A stretch of 45,496 bases of DNA from Porphyromonas macacae DSM 20710 = JCM 13914 (GTDB taxonomy: Bacteria; Bacteroidota; Bacteroidia; Bacteroidales; Porphyromonadaceae). The position numbers and the translations under genes are program-made. The first letter of the stretch is position 1, and each line of letters begins with the position of its first letter. Location: positions 21,928 to 67,423 of the forward strand of contig NZ_KB904154.1 in NCBI RefSeq assembly GCF_000379945.1, in the 5' to 3' direction. Under the pieces are notes generated by a model. It saw only the letters and a list, made by a program, of their open reading frames with translations, made no database searches and was not told where the DNA came from. Positions 33,784-43,188 of the stretch are shown one piece after another.

Positions 33784-36213
33784 TTAGAACGGATAACCGA
33801 TGGCCAGATGGTAGGCCAGACCATCTTTGAAACGCGGAATATTGTAATATCCTTTTTTGATCGTTTCGTAAGGCAGGTGCAAACCGATGCCCGCATCGAA
33901 ACGAACCACAAGGAAAGAGAGGTCATAGCGCAAGCCCACACCCGTACCCAGGGCAATCTGCTTGAAAAAGTCCGTGGTCGAAGATATTTCCCTGAGAGAG
34001 CCTCCGGGGCGGCGATCGTCTCTTCTGAGCAACCACACATTACCCGAATCCAGAAAGACCGCCCCATGAAGATTTCCGATCAGTTTGCCCCGATACTCCA
34101 GATTGGCTTCGAGTTTTACGCTACCGGTCTGATCGATGAAACCATAACGGTCTTCAAGGTCGGGCTTAAAACTGCCGGGGCCCAGACTGCGAACGGTAAA
34201 AGCCCGGATACTGTTGGCTCCACCCACATAAAACTGTTCGCTGTAAGGCGGTATGATCATATTGCCGTAGCTGTAGATGATGCCTCCGCCCACACGCATG
34301 GCCAAACTCTGGTTGCGGTCTATGGTGTAGGTATAGCGCAGCTCGCCCGTACCCTTGACGAACTGGGCAAACGGTACGCCCATCAGTTTCTTGGTATCGT
34401 TATAGGGTTTGCCGGCCATCTTGTAGAAAAGATTCAGCAGGTTACCTGCCTGCGAAACTCCCACACGAAACCAGATGTGGTGTGCCATACGGGAATCAGG
34501 GATATTATCGAAGGTGTAAGTATATCCGTTCTGCACGATGAGCTGGCTTTGCAAACTGAGGCGTAGTGCGGGGTTTTCGTCCATCAATTGATCAAACTCC
34601 CGGGAACGGCTGGAAAGCATATTATAGTTGATGCGCAATGGCGTAATGCTGTGCTGATTGATCGGGGTGACATTAAAATCATAGATAAAGCCGAACCCGA
34701 AAGAGTTCATCCGGAAGAAATTAGCCCGGTTGAGCACAGAAGCTCCGAGCGTAAAAGTGGTGCGTGCCGTACCGTTCAGATAACGATCACTCAACACCGG
34801 CATCAGCAAAGCCGGGAACTTAAGACTCAAGTCTGCACCGAACTGGTAGGTGTTGATATCGAAAGCACGTTTATCGAAAGGCGACTTGCCTGTCTGCCAC
34901 TCGTAGCTGCCATACAGATCCAGAGAAAGCACTTCACCGCCCTTGAAAATATTGTGCCGCGCCAAACCCAGATTCAGCCCCGGCCCCATATAATTATTGC
35001 TCTTTACCTTATAGAGCGCTTCTATGGAAACATCCCAAAGTTTATCCTGTATCATGCGCACCTCGAGATCGAGCTTACCGGCATCCGAATAAGGCAAAAA
35101 CAACTGCTTCACATCCTCCTTGTCAAGCACCTCCATTTGCCGCGTCACGGTATCGGTTTGCGGTACCTCCGTGTTACGCGGCGTATATACGAACCGGGTG
35201 CTGGAAAATGTGCCCAAGGCACTGAGAGCCGTAAGGGTCGACCCCTCTCTCGTTTGATTGAAGAAATCGCCCGGGCGAAACATGATACGGTTTTTGAGTA
35301 CATTCTTTCGGATGGGCAGTCCGTCATTGAAGCGAACCAGTATGGCACTGTCTATCAGTACGGAATCTTTCAGCTCCCGATTTTGAAGCACATCCTGCCG
35401 GTTGCGCATCTGCAGCTCTATGCGGCCGATCTGCCAGGGCATGCGAGACTGGCGGGGCAGATTGGCAGGAAGCAATGTACGTACCTGCACTTTGCCCGGA
35501 GCGATGAGCGTATCGGCTTCGAAAGCGACATCGTTCGGACGAAAGAAATAGAAGCCGTAATCCCTCAGTTTATTGCTGATCTCTTTGCGGTCTGCAACCA
35601 GACCATCCAACGAAAAATTATCTCCCTTATGCAGCTGCGACAGTTTGCTGTGGTCGAGCACCGTACTGTCATGAAGATGAATGGGAGGAAGATATTCGAT
35701 GGAATCGTAAATATAAGGAGTACCCATATGAATGGTATACCTTACTTTGGCTTCCAAAGAATCTTTTTTGGAAGGAATGACCTCGCTTTGGATTTCGGCA
35801 TTGAAATAACCGTATTCATGCAGAATATTTTGCGCCACAGTAGCACGTGCAGACGGGTTGACATCCGAAATAAAAATCGGCTTGGCTGCAAATTTCTTAA
35901 AGAACCATTTCCCTAAAGCCGTATTGTCATTGACGAATTTATTATACATAAACAGGCCGAACGAAGGTAGAGGAGAACGCCGGGAAGGGTCGTTAAACAA
36001 CGCATTGTTGGGTTTTACTTTCAACGGTTTCTCGGCCGAGGCAAGAGCCGACTGTCCGAATTTGCTTTTATCTTCATCCTTTACCTCGATACCCTTGAGG
36101 CCGGCATAAAGCTGTTGATTTTCAGGCAAATTGGCGGTTACCGAACATCCTGCCATAATGAACAGGAATAGCAGGACCGGGAGGGTCGGCGTATTTTTAT
36201 TTCGCTTCTTCAT
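33784..36213 (-). CDS. tamL: TamA-like outer-membrane assembly lipoprotein (TamL)
   Basis: An 809-residue Omp85-superfamily protein. Unusual for the family, but normal in Bacteroidetes, it starts with a lipoprotein signal (FLFIMAGC, Cys23). POTRA-like domains fill roughly residues 90-400 (ILHEYGYFNAEIQSEV, TVLDHSKLSQLHKGDNFSLD), and the C-terminal half is the 16-strand barrel with PPYSEQFYVGGANSIRAFTV, GSVKLEANLEYRGKL and the last strand AYHLAIGYPF. With TamB it would move lipids or outer-membrane proteins between membranes. It overlaps the end of tamB by 17 bases, which confirms a single operon. Confidence 0.92.
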   Translation of the reverse strand: MKKRNKNTPTLPVLLFLFIMAGCSVTANLPENQQLYAGLKGIEVKDEDKSKFGQSALASAEKPLKVKPNNALFNDPSRRSPLPSFGLFMYNKFVNDNTALGKWFFKKFAAKPIFISDVNPSARATVAQNILHEYGYFNAEIQSEVIPSKKDSLEAKVRYTIHMGTPYIYDSIEYLPPIHLHDSTVLDHSKLSQLHKGDNFSLDGLVADRKEISNKLRDYGFYFFRPNDVAFEADTLIAPGKVQVRTLLPANLPRQSRMPWQIGRIELQMRNRQDVLQNRELKDSVLIDSAILVRFNDGLPIRKNVLKNRIMFRPGDFFNQTREGSTLTALSALGTFSSTRFVYTPRNTEVPQTDTVTRQMEVLDKEDVKQLFLPYSDAGKLDLEVRMIQDKLWDVSIEALYKVKSNNYMGPGLNLGLARHNIFKGGEVLSLDLYGSYEWQTGKSPFDKRAFDINTYQFGADLSLKFPALLMPVLSDRYLNGTARTTFTLGASVLNRANFFRMNSFGFGFIYDFNVTPINQHSITPLRINYNMLSSRSREFDQLMDENPALRLSLQSQLIVQNGYTYTFDNIPDSRMAHHIWFRVGVSQAGNLLNLFYKMAGKPYNDTKKLMGVPFAQFVKGTGELRYTYTIDRNQSLAMRVGGGIIYSYGNMIIPPYSEQFYVGGANSIRAFTVRSLGPGSFKPDLEDRYGFIDQTGSVKLEANLEYRGKLIGNLHGAVFLDSGNVWLLRRDDRRPGGSLREISSTTDFFKQIALGTGVGLRYDLSFLVVRFDAGIGLHLPYETIKKGYYNIPRFKDGLAYHLAIGYPF

Positions 36214-39200
36214 TTTTAATCTTTTCTATCGGTTCTGTTGCCTCAAGAGGCTTCTTTTCGGGCTGAGACTCCGGTTGCGGCTGCGGCCTCCTCCTGAACC
36301 TGAACAGGTCGGTGAGCGCATCCAACTTGCGTCTGATTACGTAGCTGAACCCGGTTTCCGCTATTTCACCATCCACCAGATTATCAAACACACGCTGATG
36401 GAACAGCTTGAGATACTGCGTGCCGGCTTTGTCTACCTGATATTCCAGAGCCGCATTGTCGATAAACGTCTGTTCCTTATTGGTGGGCACATTGCCGCTC
36501 TGCACCTTACCGCCCACAATAGCGCGGATGCGGTCGTTATAAAAACTGTGGCTGAAGCTGTAAGTGTAGTTCGTATAGGTAGCCCCTCCGAGTCCGTCGT
36601 TTCGTTCCATACCCAGATTAAAGCTGGTACCCTCCAACACTTTGCCGAATATTTTATTCACGGAGGATTGGAGAAGACCGGACAAGGCCCCGTTGAAGTT
36701 GAGCCCTCCGCCGGCAGAAGTTCCCTGCCCGGGCATAAATGAGCCGGTAGCCATAAGGGCAATAGCCTGTTTTCCCCGTTCCTCTTCATTCATACCGCTC
36801 AAAATATTTCTGACCATCAGATCGGCAGGAGCATCTACATCGAAATTCAACTTGAGTTTCTCCAGAAATTCCCGGGCTTTGATGCTGACTATAAATTCCA
36901 CCCGCCGGGAAGCGTTTTTGGTACCGTCGCTGACATTGGCTTTCAGTTGATGAAGGGCTGTAAAATGGAGATAAGGATTTTCAGGTTTGCCATTGAACTG
37001 AACATAGCTTTTCGGGTCTATGGTAAACTCTTTGGCTCCGAACAAAGGACCCAAATTGTATTTCAGACTGCCTCCGGACATCCTGTACGTTCCCAAAAGG
37101 CTCATCTCACCGTATGGCGGATAGCTGAAACTGAGATCGCCACCTCCGATTACGGACAACTTGTCCGAATCTCCTGTTCCAAGGTCTACATTAACAATAA
37201 CGGCAGGGTCTATATGCATCGATACCGCAATATCGAGGCCACCCAATTCTGTGGTATTGACCGGTTCGGGTGTAAACAACGTATCCCGGAAATCGGTAAA
37301 CACAATCACATCGCTCATCTTATCATCGGTGTTCAGCCCCTGTGCCTGCATAACGTAGGTCACATTGGTGCCGCCGAGCACATCCAGAGAGCCACGGATG
37401 CGCGGCTTATCGGCACGCCCCGTCATCTTCAGATCGGCACTGGCAATCAGACGCCCGAAAAGCGCCTGTTTGTCCGCAGTGCGTTTACTGTTGGTAATCT
37501 CTACCTCGTCGGCTTTTACCCGGAGATCGGTGGTCAGAGCATCTTTACCCAAAAAGGTAAAATAACCGTCCACGTATACAGCCTGGTCAGGATGCCGTTC
37601 GGGGGAGATGGCAAAATGATTGAAAAACAGCTTGGAGTCTTTTATGGGTATCTGTATGGTGTCTAACCGCAGTTGAGAACCATACTGTTTGATATTGAGC
37701 AGCACATCGTCGAAATCCACAGCCCCATTCATATCGATGTTTTTCATCGTTCCGCCGAGTTTCACCTTGCCGTTGACCGTTCCGCTGAGTTGCGCCAAAT
37801 CTTTACCGATAAACGGGTTTGCGATGGCCAAAGGCAATCCTTCCACATTCACATCTCCCGACAAGGCCTCTTGCACATCTCCCGTACGGTAAATACCGTT
37901 TACGGATAACGACGGTCGCCTGTTGTGGCTGATTTCGGCCGTAATGTAATGAGACCGGTCATTACGGGGTTCGTAGAAGAGAGCCGAACCGATATGCCCC
38001 AGCTCCTTACCGTCGTAAGCAAAATCGCTTACGGACAGGTCGCCTGTAATTACCGGCTGAGCATCCTTTTCGAGGACACGTACCACCTTTACATCGGCAA
38101 AGACGGTACCGCTCATCGGAGGTGTCCGCTTCCACCGTTCGAACAGCTTCAAATCCAACCGCTGGATTATCAGGTTAATATCATTCGTAACAGGGTCGGG
38201 ATTGTTTGTCTGCAAACTCAGGAAGGCATCCTTTTCTCCGGTCAGCCGGAGATTGGCCGCTACGGATCCGCTCTGTTTATTCAACGATATCTCGTTATCT
38301 GCATTAACGGTAAACGGAGCATAAGCCAGAATAACGGGCTTTTCAGGCAAAAAATGAAGCTCGTATCGATCCTTATCCCACTCCCCGCGAAGTCCGATAC
38401 GGTGCATTGTCTTCTGATAATCATCCTGCAGTTCCACACCGGCAACAGCATACCGCAAAGAGCCTGTTACCTTACCTCTCACATGAAGGGGAGACTGGTT
38501 GCGATAGCGTCTGCGATCCAAAGAAAGATCGATGTCCAGCACCGTATTATCTGCTGTCAGCGTATCTCCGGATGAAAACATGCGGGTATCCACGGATAAC
38601 GCTCCCCGGCTTATACGGGTCGTGTCCAGAGCCAGCTCCGCTACATTCACTTCGGCCTGCAATCCTTTCAGAGGAGAAGTGCTCAGGCTGGTCTCTACAG
38701 ATTCGAAAGAAATTCGCTTGAGACGTAAATAAGACCAGAGTGCATTATTTCTTCCCGCAGACATATTCAACCGGGCACCGGGCAAAAGAGGTATCACCTC
38801 CTGCAGGTAAGCCGGAGGTTCTTTGCCTTCGGTTATTTTACCGATTTCGGCAGATATTTTTTCCGATACTTTGCCAAAACTGTCCAACAACTGTTTGAGT
38901 CCGCTCTGTGCCCTGAAGCCCATGAACATATCGCCGGAAGAAATATCCAAAGACGTGCTGTCGGGCATAGCCCGACCTTTAATATCTATCCTCTCGGGTG
39001 AGATAGGATCTCCGTTGAAGTTGATGCGGGCATCGGTAATCTCGCAATCGATACGGTGAGTATGCTGCATATCGGAGCGTAACTCTGCCAAGAGATTGGT
39101 TTTGAAATTCAGCGGTGCAGTGCTTATGCCTATGGCCTGCAAATCGAGCTCCTGCACATCGAGGTTGATACTGCCGTCAATCTCTTCCCTGCTGAGAATA

Positions 39201-40987
39201 GCATCCACCTGCGCCACGATATTGGCATGAGTGTTTTCCGAATTCAGAGCCAGAAAGAGGGCTCCGTTGTTCAAACGGCCATCGGCCGTAAGACTGTCCA
39301 CCAGCAATTGTTTATATTCCAAACGATCGACCCGCAACTTCAGCTCCGCAGAACTCTTGGTATTCAGCAAATCAAATCCGTAACCATAAGCTTCCAGTTG
39401 TACAGAAACGGAGCCAAGACTGTCGAAAGGCATAAAACGCCTCATGTCGAGATTTTCGGTCTGAAAATTGACGGCATATTTATTGCCCAAAGCCATATAA
39501 TTGCCGTCCACCGTCATTGTTGCATTACGGTCTCGCAAATCGAGCAGTATTTTATAAAGATCTTTCCTCAAATCGAGATTGCCGCTTACTGTGGTTCCGG
39601 ACGGGATATGAAAACGTGAAAGAACATCTTTACCGGCAACCGAAAGCAGCGTGGAAGCATGCTCCTGAAAACCCGCTTCAAGACTGAAAGCACCTCGGCG
39701 GCGTTTGTTGTCGGTAAGATAAACGGCCTTGCCTTTCATTTCGGCATCCATCACGGAGGGCCAGAATATTTTCAATGCCTTCACATTCATCTCATTGACG
39801 GTGCCCGAAGCATTGGCCGATATTTCGATGGGAGGCAACGTGCCTTTTTCTTTTTTGCTATAGACACGCTCGTCTTCTATTTTTTCAATGACATTTTCAA
39901 AGCTGATTTCGGACAGATTGCGAAGATCTCCCATACCAACGGAAGCATCCATATCCAGCTTGACCATGGCAGTGGAATCCAAATTAAAGATGCCCCATGG
40001 GAGGCTGAGGTTACGGCCGATAACCTCGGATTCGCCGGTTCGCAAAACAAGATTCCAGGCCTTCAAGCCCTTTTCATCCATGTGATACTTGGAGCTGAAG
40101 TGTCGTATCTCGAGGCCGCTACGGTCTTTTGCCTCCAACTTCACCACCTCCACATCGAGCTTGATTATTTCCGAACGGATGTTCCGGGCTTCCAATGAAA
40201 GCGGATCGATCACAAGATGGGTAAAATCCATCCCCTCTTTAACTGCAGCCCCATGATCCGTAGCATAAGTCACACGCGAATCTTTCAAGATTAAACGGGA
40301 TGCCGTCACCAAGATGGTACTTAAATCCACAGCCGGTCTGGAAATCTCACCCCAACCGACATGGGCATCGACTAACAGGCTGTCCAAAGGCATATCGATA
40401 ACAGCTTCGATATTCTTCATCCCTAACCGGTCCATTTGAAGACGCCAGTTTAGCGGCTTGCTTTCTTCTTTCTTCTCTTCTTTTTCCGAAAGCAGCCGGT
40501 TACACATAAAAAAAGAACCGCCGTCGACCTCCCAACTGCCGAGTTGTGCCGTGTGATCTTTAAGATTGGCAAAAAGGTTGCGCGCTTTCACGCCGTTTAT
40601 CCGGATCTTCATTTCGTTCTGCCCCGTGCTGTCGGGCAGATTAAGATAAGCTTCGCGAATATCGAGTAGGGGTACTTTCACACGGTTATTGATCAGAGGC
40701 AAAGGGTCGACCCGAACCTGAAGTTCTTCTGCAATCAACAGCGTATCTTGGGGAGAACGGAGCATACTGACACCTTCGATACGCAGCTTGGCAGGAAATT
40801 TCAGGTTCAGTTTTTTTACTGAAACGAGCATCCCCGTGCTTTCACTCAGTTTTTCAGAAACCGTCTTTACGGCCCACTGCTGCACCGAAGGCGTATAAAG
40901 CAGAATGCCGGCTAAAAGGAGTATGATAAAAGGCAAAAGAATAACAGTCAGAACTATTCGCTTCCAATGCCGACGAAAAAAATTCAT
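36197..40987 (-). CDS. tamB: TamB (AsmA-like inner-membrane translocation/assembly protein)
   Basis: A 1596-residue protein. The start at 40987 (MNFFRRHWKRIVLTVILLPF) gives a positively charged end and one membrane helix; a much longer in-frame extension upstream reads through the promoter region and is rejected. The long middle is beta-helical, with repeated LRV.../VDLDL strands, the tube that carries phospholipid across the periplasm. The C-terminal DUF490/TamB domain includes YDVMQAQG-like and GGSLKYNLGPLFGAKEFTID, followed by a DALTDLFRFRR tail. It is co-transcribed with tamL downstream (17-base overlap). TamB length here is in the usual range for Bacteroidetes. Confidence 0.93.
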   Translation of the reverse strand: MNFFRRHWKRIVLTVILLPFIILLLAGILLYTPSVQQWAVKTVSEKLSESTGMLVSVKKLNLKFPAKLRIEGVSMLRSPQDTLLIAEELQVRVDPLPLINNRVKVPLLDIREAYLNLPDSTGQNEMKIRINGVKARNLFANLKDHTAQLGSWEVDGGSFFMCNRLLSEKEEKKEESKPLNWRLQMDRLGMKNIEAVIDMPLDSLLVDAHVGWGEISRPAVDLSTILVTASRLILKDSRVTYATDHGAAVKEGMDFTHLVIDPLSLEARNIRSEIIKLDVEVVKLEAKDRSGLEIRHFSSKYHMDEKGLKAWNLVLRTGESEVIGRNLSLPWGIFNLDSTAMVKLDMDASVGMGDLRNLSEISFENVIEKIEDERVYSKKEKGTLPPIEISANASGTVNEMNVKALKIFWPSVMDAEMKGKAVYLTDNKRRRGAFSLEAGFQEHASTLLSVAGKDVLSRFHIPSGTTVSGNLDLRKDLYKILLDLRDRNATMTVDGNYMALGNKYAVNFQTENLDMRRFMPFDSLGSVSVQLEAYGYGFDLLNTKSSAELKLRVDRLEYKQLLVDSLTADGRLNNGALFLALNSENTHANIVAQVDAILSREEIDGSINLDVQELDLQAIGISTAPLNFKTNLLAELRSDMQHTHRIDCEITDARINFNGDPISPERIDIKGRAMPDSTSLDISSGDMFMGFRAQSGLKQLLDSFGKVSEKISAEIGKITEGKEPPAYLQEVIPLLPGARLNMSAGRNNALWSYLRLKRISFESVETSLSTSPLKGLQAEVNVAELALDTTRISRGALSVDTRMFSSGDTLTADNTVLDIDLSLDRRRYRNQSPLHVRGKVTGSLRYAVAGVELQDDYQKTMHRIGLRGEWDKDRYELHFLPEKPVILAYAPFTVNADNEISLNKQSGSVAANLRLTGEKDAFLSLQTNNPDPVTNDINLIIQRLDLKLFERWKRTPPMSGTVFADVKVVRVLEKDAQPVITGDLSVSDFAYDGKELGHIGSALFYEPRNDRSHYITAEISHNRRPSLSVNGIYRTGDVQEALSGDVNVEGLPLAIANPFIGKDLAQLSGTVNGKVKLGGTMKNIDMNGAVDFDDVLLNIKQYGSQLRLDTIQIPIKDSKLFFNHFAISPERHPDQAVYVDGYFTFLGKDALTTDLRVKADEVEITNSKRTADKQALFGRLIASADLKMTGRADKPRIRGSLDVLGGTNVTYVMQAQGLNTDDKMSDVIVFTDFRDTLFTPEPVNTTELGGLDIAVSMHIDPAVIVNVDLGTGDSDKLSVIGGGDLSFSYPPYGEMSLLGTYRMSGGSLKYNLGPLFGAKEFTIDPKSYVQFNGKPENPYLHFTALHQLKANVSDGTKNASRRVEFIVSIKAREFLEKLKLNFDVDAPADLMVRNILSGMNEEERGKQAIALMATGSFMPGQGTSAGGGLNFNGALSGLLQSSVNKIFGKVLEGTSFNLGMERNDGLGGATYTNYTYSFSHSFYNDRIRAIVGGKVQSGNVPTNKEQTFIDNAALEYQVDKAGTQYLKLFHQRVFDNLVDGEIAETGFSYVIRRKLDALTDLFRFRRRPQPQPESQPEKKPLEATEPIEKIKNEEAK

Positions 40988-41024
40988 AAAGGTGACTTGT
41001 AAAAATACAATTAGCCATATACCA

Positions 41025-41032
41025 CAAAGATA
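41025..41032 (-). promoter_or_regulatory. Bacteroidetes -7 box for tamB
   Basis: On the minus strand TATCTTTG matches TAnnTTTG, 37 bases before the tamB ATG. A TTGTG lies about 25 bases farther upstream, near the -33 position. Confidence 0.6.
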
Positions 41033-41186
41033 GCACAAAGGGGAGAAAATCTTATCACAACTCGTGATGTGCAGATTTCGACATCCAATGCAAAAGTCAA
41101 ATAAATTCGGAATAATGGTTTTGAGAGTATACATCGGCAACGAAACAAAAGCCGGTGTTTGTTCACGAATTTGAGGTGTTGATGCG

Positions 41187-41209
41187 TGACGTGTTGACGT
41201 GTGACGTGT
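41187..41209 (+). repeat. Three short tandem repeats (TGACGTG)
   Basis: TGACGTGT, TGACGTG and TGACGTGT stand head to tail, about 155 bases upstream of the tamB promoter. The gene-free stretch 40988-41330 contains these, the -7 box and a hairpin. A binding site for a regulator is possible; no family is indicated. Confidence 0.6.
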
Positions 41210-41256
41210 ACTGAAAAAAGGCTGTTCGAAGTTGAAAAATCTTCGAGCAATGGGCA

Positions 41257-41280
41257 AAAATCCGTAGCGCTATGGATTTT
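41257..41280. terminator. 24-bp dyad, likely terminator of the small divergent gene
   Basis: AAAATCC, then TAGCGCTA, then GGATTTT form an almost perfect palindrome (one G/T pair). On the minus strand it is followed by TTTTTGCCC counting the arm. It lies 50 bases after the stop of the small DNA-binding gene, consistent with its termination, and separates the phage-like module from tamB. Confidence 0.55.
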
Positions 41281-41330
41281 CAACGAAGTTAACTTGGATT
41301 TTTTTTCTTTGCCTGAAGAATTTTCCACCA

Positions 41331-41489
41331 TCAGGCAGAGAATATTTCCCATTTTAATCGCGCAGTACTGTTATCTACCATATACTGCAATGCCCGTGTG
41401 ACGGTCGCAGGATCCACATTCAGCCTGCCGATGATTTCAGCACGAACCTCCTTGGGGATCATGATCTGCTTTTTTACTCTTTTTTCCAT
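41331..41489 (-). CDS. Small DNA-binding protein divergent from an S24 repressor
   Basis: A 52-residue basic protein, MEKRVKKQIMIPKEVRAEI followed by IGRLNVDPATVTRALQYMVD and a short tail. The region around NVDPATVTRALQYM looks like a helix-turn-helix. Similar KQIMIPKEVR... small proteins are, as I recall, found with phage repressors in Bacteroidetes. It starts 59 bases from the S24-type regulator on the opposite strand, the Cro-versus-repressor layout. The C-terminus looks slightly short compared with such proteins and may be truncated (a stop after EIFSA). Not flagged by usual length cut-offs. Confidence 0.6.
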   Translation of the reverse strand: MEKRVKKQIMIPKEVRAEIIGRLNVDPATVTRALQYMVDNSTARLKWEIFSA

Positions 41490-41533
41490 ATCTTTATTGC
41501 ATGTCAATAATTTGATTACACTACAAACTTATA

Positions 41534-41547
41534 TGTAAAATTTCACA
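41534..41547. promoter_or_regulatory. Candidate operator between the repressor and the small divergent gene
   Basis: TGTAAAATTTCACA is a dyad with one mismatched pair (half-sites TGTAAAA and TGTGAAA) that ends one base before the repressor ATG. A second TTTCAC lies at 41571-41576 inside the gene. Its position suits autorepression of the S24-family regulator; no binding data. Confidence 0.45.
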
Positions 41548-41548
41548 C

Positions 41549-42274
41549 ATGCAAACTTTTAACAAAGAAATTTCACCCATAAAAGGCAGGTTGTTGGCTT
41601 TTGCAAAAGAAAAAGGGATACCCAAAACAACCCTTTGCTCCTCTATTTCAATATCTTATGAAAACTTAAAAGGAAAAAGTCTAAGCAGCGAATTTGGAGG
41701 CGACGTTATAGGTAAAATTTTATCCGTTTATAAAGAGATAAACGCAGAATGGTTAATTACAGGTCATGGTAATATGCTAAAAGAAGAAGCGGGCAATATG
41801 GTAAGCGATATGCAAACCATCTACCGTCCGAAAACAGCAGAAAAACAAATCGACAATCAAATCGTATATCTTTACGATATAGAAGCAACAGCCGGATTAA
41901 AATCACTCCTCGAAAACAAAAATCAAAATATCATCGATACCATCCGGATTCCTAATCTACCAAAATGCGATGGTGCCGTACACGTTGTCGGGGATAGCAT
42001 GTATCCCATACTGAAATCAGGAGACATTGTCCTCTACAAAGAAGTACATGATATAGAATATGGAATTTTCTGGGGCGAAATGTATCTCCTTTCCGTAGCA
42101 GTAGATGATGAAGAATATATCACCGTTAAGTATCTACAAAAATCAGACATTAACGACACCTTTGTTAAACTTGTCAGCCATAACCCACATCACAACCCTA
42201 AAGACATACCGATATCATCCATCAGAGCACTGGCACTGATTAAAGCATCCATTCGTCTGAATACTATAGTATAA
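41549..42274 (+). CDS. S24-family (LexA/CI-like) transcriptional repressor
   Basis: A 241-residue repressor. The N-terminal DNA-binding region ends in INAEWLITGHGNML, which is characteristic of XRE-type prophage regulators of Bacteroidetes. The C-terminal S24 domain has Ser150 in GDSMYPILKSGDIVLY and Lys194 in YITVKYLQK as the autocleavage dyad; Ala115-Gly116 in EATAGLKSL is the probable cleavage bond. Such proteins inactivate themselves when RecA filaments form, so control by DNA damage is expected. It is ten bases ahead of the next gene. No phage structural genes follow, so it is a stand-alone or remnant module. Confidence 0.88.
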   Translation: MQTFNKEISPIKGRLLAFAKEKGIPKTTLCSSISISYENLKGKSLSSEFGGDVIGKILSVYKEINAEWLITGHGNMLKEEAGNMVSDMQTIYRPKTAEKQIDNQIVYLYDIEATAGLKSLLENKNQNIIDTIRIPNLPKCDGAVHVVGDSMYPILKSGDIVLYKEVHDIEYGIFWGEMYLLSVAVDDEEYITVKYLQKSDINDTFVKLVSHNPHHNPKDIPISSIRALALIKASIRLNTIV

Positions 42275-42283
42275 AGCATTAAT

Positions 42284-42670
42284 ATGACCATATCGGAGAC
42301 TCAACAAGCTATCGAATTAGATAAAATACTCGAAGCTGCAATAAAAACAAATAGCAGGGTGGTTGAAACCATTATTGCCCCGGAAGTAGCGCAAGATCTT
42401 GGAGAGATTTTGGAACAGGCAAATTGTGGCAGATATTTAGGAGCCGGAACTTTTATGGTTTATCCTTCAGGATTGGAAGTTGCAAAACAAGGAGGCTTCC
42501 ACAAAAAGCTTATTGATGCAAACAGAGAGGCGGAAAGAATCCGAGAAAAGGATAGATTACAGGAAGAATTAATACGAAGACAAATCCGAGCTTTGAAAAG
42601 AGAACCGTATCTAATCAGCATTTCCATTGTCAGCACTGTTATCGCAATACTTTCTTTCCTGTTTAAGTAA
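42284..42670 (+). CDS. Coiled-coil protein with C-terminal membrane anchor
   Basis: A 128-residue protein of unknown function in an operon with the S24 repressor (ten-base gap). The N-terminal half is mixed (QANCGRYLGAGTFMVYPSGL), the middle a charged helix ANREAERIREKDRLQEELIR likely to form a coiled coil, and residues 107-127 a hydrophobic C-terminal tail (LISISIVSTVIAILSFLF), making it a tail-anchored inner-membrane protein. The pairing with a damage-responsive repressor suggests induced expression. No family recognised. Confidence 0.75.
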   Translation: MTISETQQAIELDKILEAAIKTNSRVVETIIAPEVAQDLGEILEQANCGRYLGAGTFMVYPSGLEVAKQGGFHKKLIDANREAERIREKDRLQEELIRRQIRALKREPYLISISIVSTVIAILSFLFK

Positions 42671-42910
42671 ATTCATAACTTCCTCGGCGAAATAATCCAG
42701 TTCATGTAAGCCGGTAACAGCCCAAAGACAGGGTTCTTTTTTCGATACACATAATAATAGCTGCTTAATGGCATGAGCGTATATTATATTGTGCTTATAC
42801 ATTCTAATAAGAGCAAACAAAAAACCGTCTGGCTGTTTTCTTCTCTTTTCATTCCCCAGTATAGGGCACAACCAATCTGCACTTATCCCTTTCATTCCAT
42901 TATGACACAT
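42611..42910 (-). CDS. Possible small protein of unknown function
   Basis: A 99-codon frame, MCHNGMKGISADWLCPILGN, followed by FALIRMYKHNIIYAHAIKQ and WAVTGLHELDYFAEEVMNLL. The residue composition looks genuine, with alternating hydrophobic and charged positions, but its last 20 codons overlap the convergent membrane-protein gene by 60 bases. A second start at the sixth codon is possible. No family recognised and no promoter box seen. Confidence 0.4.
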   Translation of the reverse strand: MCHNGMKGISADWLCPILGNEKRRKQPDGFLFALIRMYKHNIIYAHAIKQLLLCVSKKEPCLWAVTGLHELDYFAEEVMNLLKQERKYCDNSADNGNAD

Positions 42911-42985
42911 AGATTTTTATTTTTTTGTACTCAAATATACTCTTATATATTTGATTTGCAATAAGTTACATGTGACAATCACGAT

Positions 42986-43069
42986 AAAAACAGGGTATTT
43001 TCCACCACCCAAACCGCGAAAACCGTAAAAAAACAGCGAAAAACAGGGTATTTTCTACCATCCAAACCG
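42986..43069 (+). repeat. Two direct copies of a 31-bp repeat
   Basis: Copies at 42986-43016 and 43039-43069 share the core AAAAACAGGGTATTTTC and end in CCAAACCG; they differ at three positions. Start-to-start spacing is 53 bases, about five helical turns, as in iteron-like protein-binding arrays. Neither copy codes for anything. They open a gene-free stretch (42911-43665). Confidence 0.8.
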
Positions 43070-43087
43070 ACCCAAAAAACCAAAAAT

Positions 43088-43188
43088 CCTAAGTCTAAAC
43101 CTAAGTCTAAACACCATATTTTATCCCGTTTCGTTTTTCAATACTCCAAAAACCTAAGTCTAAACCTAAGTCTAAACCTAAGTCTAAA
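43088..43188 (+). repeat. 12-bp tandem repeats, 2 + 3 copies
   Basis: The unit CCTAAGTCTAAA occurs twice in tandem (43088-43111) and three times in tandem (43153-43188), all exact, with 65 bases between the first copies of the groups. The arrays sit directly behind the 31-bp repeats. Copy number is liable to vary by slippage. Function unknown: protein-binding sites for replication, partition or regulation, or a simple minisatellite. Confidence 0.85.

Noticed and set aside
34588-35916. 442-codon open frame antisense to tamL
   Set aside because: Mirror of a real Omp85 gene; no signal or domain features. Codon shadow.
40988-41257. 90-residue N-terminal extension of TamB
   Set aside because: It covers the promoter box, tandem repeats and a hairpin, and would place the membrane helix internally; the ATG at 40987 fits the family.
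43088-43188. Possible CRISPR array
   Set aside because: Repeat units are only 12 bp and directly tandem without spacers, and no cas genes are nearby.
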